DNA from: Affinundibacterium baiyunense
GTDB taxonomy: Bacteria; Pseudomonadota; Gammaproteobacteria; Burkholderiales; Burkholderiaceae_D
NCBI RefSeq assembly: GCF_018139645.1
Contig: NZ_JAGSPM010000007.1
Span: 186,001 to 250,000, forward strand
Length of the DNA stretch: 64,000 nt
Direction: 5' to 3'
Shown here: positions 63,432 through 64,000 of the stretch, piece after piece
Layout of the letters: every line of letters starts with the position of its first letter
Position numbering within the stretch: position 1 is the stretch's first letter
Notes under the pieces: generated by a model
Told to the model about the DNA's origin: nothing
What the model saw: only the letters and a program-made list of their open reading frames with translations
The model's database searches: none
Program-made: the position numbers and the translations under genes

Positions 63432-64000
63432 TTAAAGTACGCTTAAAAATAAGTGTTGTAATTCTTGGTAATTCATGGCATCGAGTTGACGGATCAGACG
63501 GCGCACTCCTGTTTGTGAAACTAGAATGTAGTCGTTGTCGGGATTGCGGCGATATGCACGCGTTGCCATCAAAATACTTTGGCACAGACGCGCCATAATT
63601 AGTTGATACAAAACACGGATTTCTGCTTCGGTTAAGGGATATTGAGACTGATAACCTCGCAATATCGCTAAGATGCAATTACGTACCTCGGCATCTTCTT
63701 CTACATGCTGTAAGGCATAGACGATAGTGATCGCCAGATCAACGATGCGCAGATGTCGACACATATCACCAAAATCGATGATCGCATTGACACGTGGTTG
63801 AGTGTTTGTGTTGTTATTCACATCCGCGGCGACGATTACATTAAAGTCGTTAGCATCATTGTGAATCACCGACATCGGTAAAGATTGTTTCCAAGTCGCT
63901 TCATGTTCGGCAAAATAATTTGTATGGCGCGTTACTAATTCGCGTAGATCGTGTTCTTCTATGTAAGCAATCTCATCGCGTAGTGCTGGTAAATTGCTGA
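63432..64000 (-). CDS. APH-like phosphotransferase (partial, cut by window edge)
   Basis: The minus-strand frame runs open from the window edge to the stop at 63432, so the visible part is the C-terminal ~189 residues. It contains the APH/choline-kinase catalytic loop SVIHNDANDFNVIV (with Asp and Asn) and the IIDFGD motif that binds metal. The nearest known logic is hydroxylysine kinase-like (HYKK/AGPHD1). An ATG at 63875 lies inside the domain and is not the start. The gene precedes the aminotransferase by 18 bp, likely one operon. Confidence 0.85.
   Translation of the reverse strand, partial: SNLPALRDEIAYIEEHDLRELVTRHTNYFAEHEATWKQSLPMSVIHNDANDFNVIVAADVNNNTNTQPRVNAIIDFGDMCRHLRIVDLAITIVYALQHVEEDAEVRNCILAILRGYQSQYPLTEAEIRVLYQLIMARLCQSILMATRAYRRNPDNDYILVSQTGVRRLIRQLDAMNYQELQHLFLSVL

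Overview
The window looks like the chromosome of a betaproteobacterium, order Burkholderiales, most probably an Oxalobacteraceae relative of modest GC such as Undibacterium. This is inferred from gene order and protein character, not from a database search. The main signs are the run ompA-ubiG-gph next to ssrA, the gyrA-serC-pheA-tyrA-aroA-cmk-rpsA-ihfB-lapA-lapB-ugd-hldA-cysM supercluster, and an OmpA of the short, proline-rich betaproteobacterial type.

Layout. Positions 1-660 hold a partial gene and a small unrecognised gene against the 3' end of the tmRNA gene ssrA, a usual landing site for integrated elements. Positions 659-3350 carry ssrA, gph, ubiG and ompA on the minus strand. Positions 3932-21063 are the conserved plus-strand block: gyrase A, serine and aromatic amino acid biosynthesis (serC, pheA, tyrA, aroA), cytidylate kinase, ribosomal protein S1, IHF beta, the LapA/LapB envelope pair, UDP-glucose dehydrogenase, heptose kinase, a secreted helix-hairpin-helix protein and cysteine synthase B. 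The gaps around serC, pheA and tyrA hold several different inverted-repeat elements. Positions 21190-26948 (minus) hold a small HTH protein, MltB, and a TgpA / DUF58 / MoxR operon.

Positions 27164-43562 are a complete-looking MSHA-type type IV pilus locus: mshE, mshG, the pilin mshA, minor pilins mshC, D, O and P, the large mshQ, then mshI, a PilN-like gene, mshJ, mshK, secretin mshL, mshM and mshN. The two halves lie in the opposite order to the classical Vibrio locus. The ATPase MshE has tandem MshEN c-di-GMP-binding motifs, and a four-PAS GGDEF-EAL protein with intact motifs lies 11 kb downstream (54321-57206). The two are therefore plausibly linked through c-di-GMP.

Positions 43770-64000 are accessory metabolism and envelope functions: the ribosome-assembly GTPase YlqF, a secreted M28 peptidase, divergent GntR and PAS-AraC regulators, two secreted amidohydrolase-like proteins (only one of three such domains keeps its metal ligands), a secreted TonB-C-domain protein, a ClpP-like periplasmic protein behind a 12-bp tandem repeat, an S9 peptidase, and a class III aminotransferase with an adjoining APH-like kinase cut by the window edge. 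No complete insertion sequence, CRISPR array, rRNA or ordinary tRNA was seen. The most unusual items are the permuted MSHA locus, the palindromic elements in the aromatic gene cluster, the degenerate amidohydrolases and the kinase-aminotransferase pair. None is proved here to be a new system.
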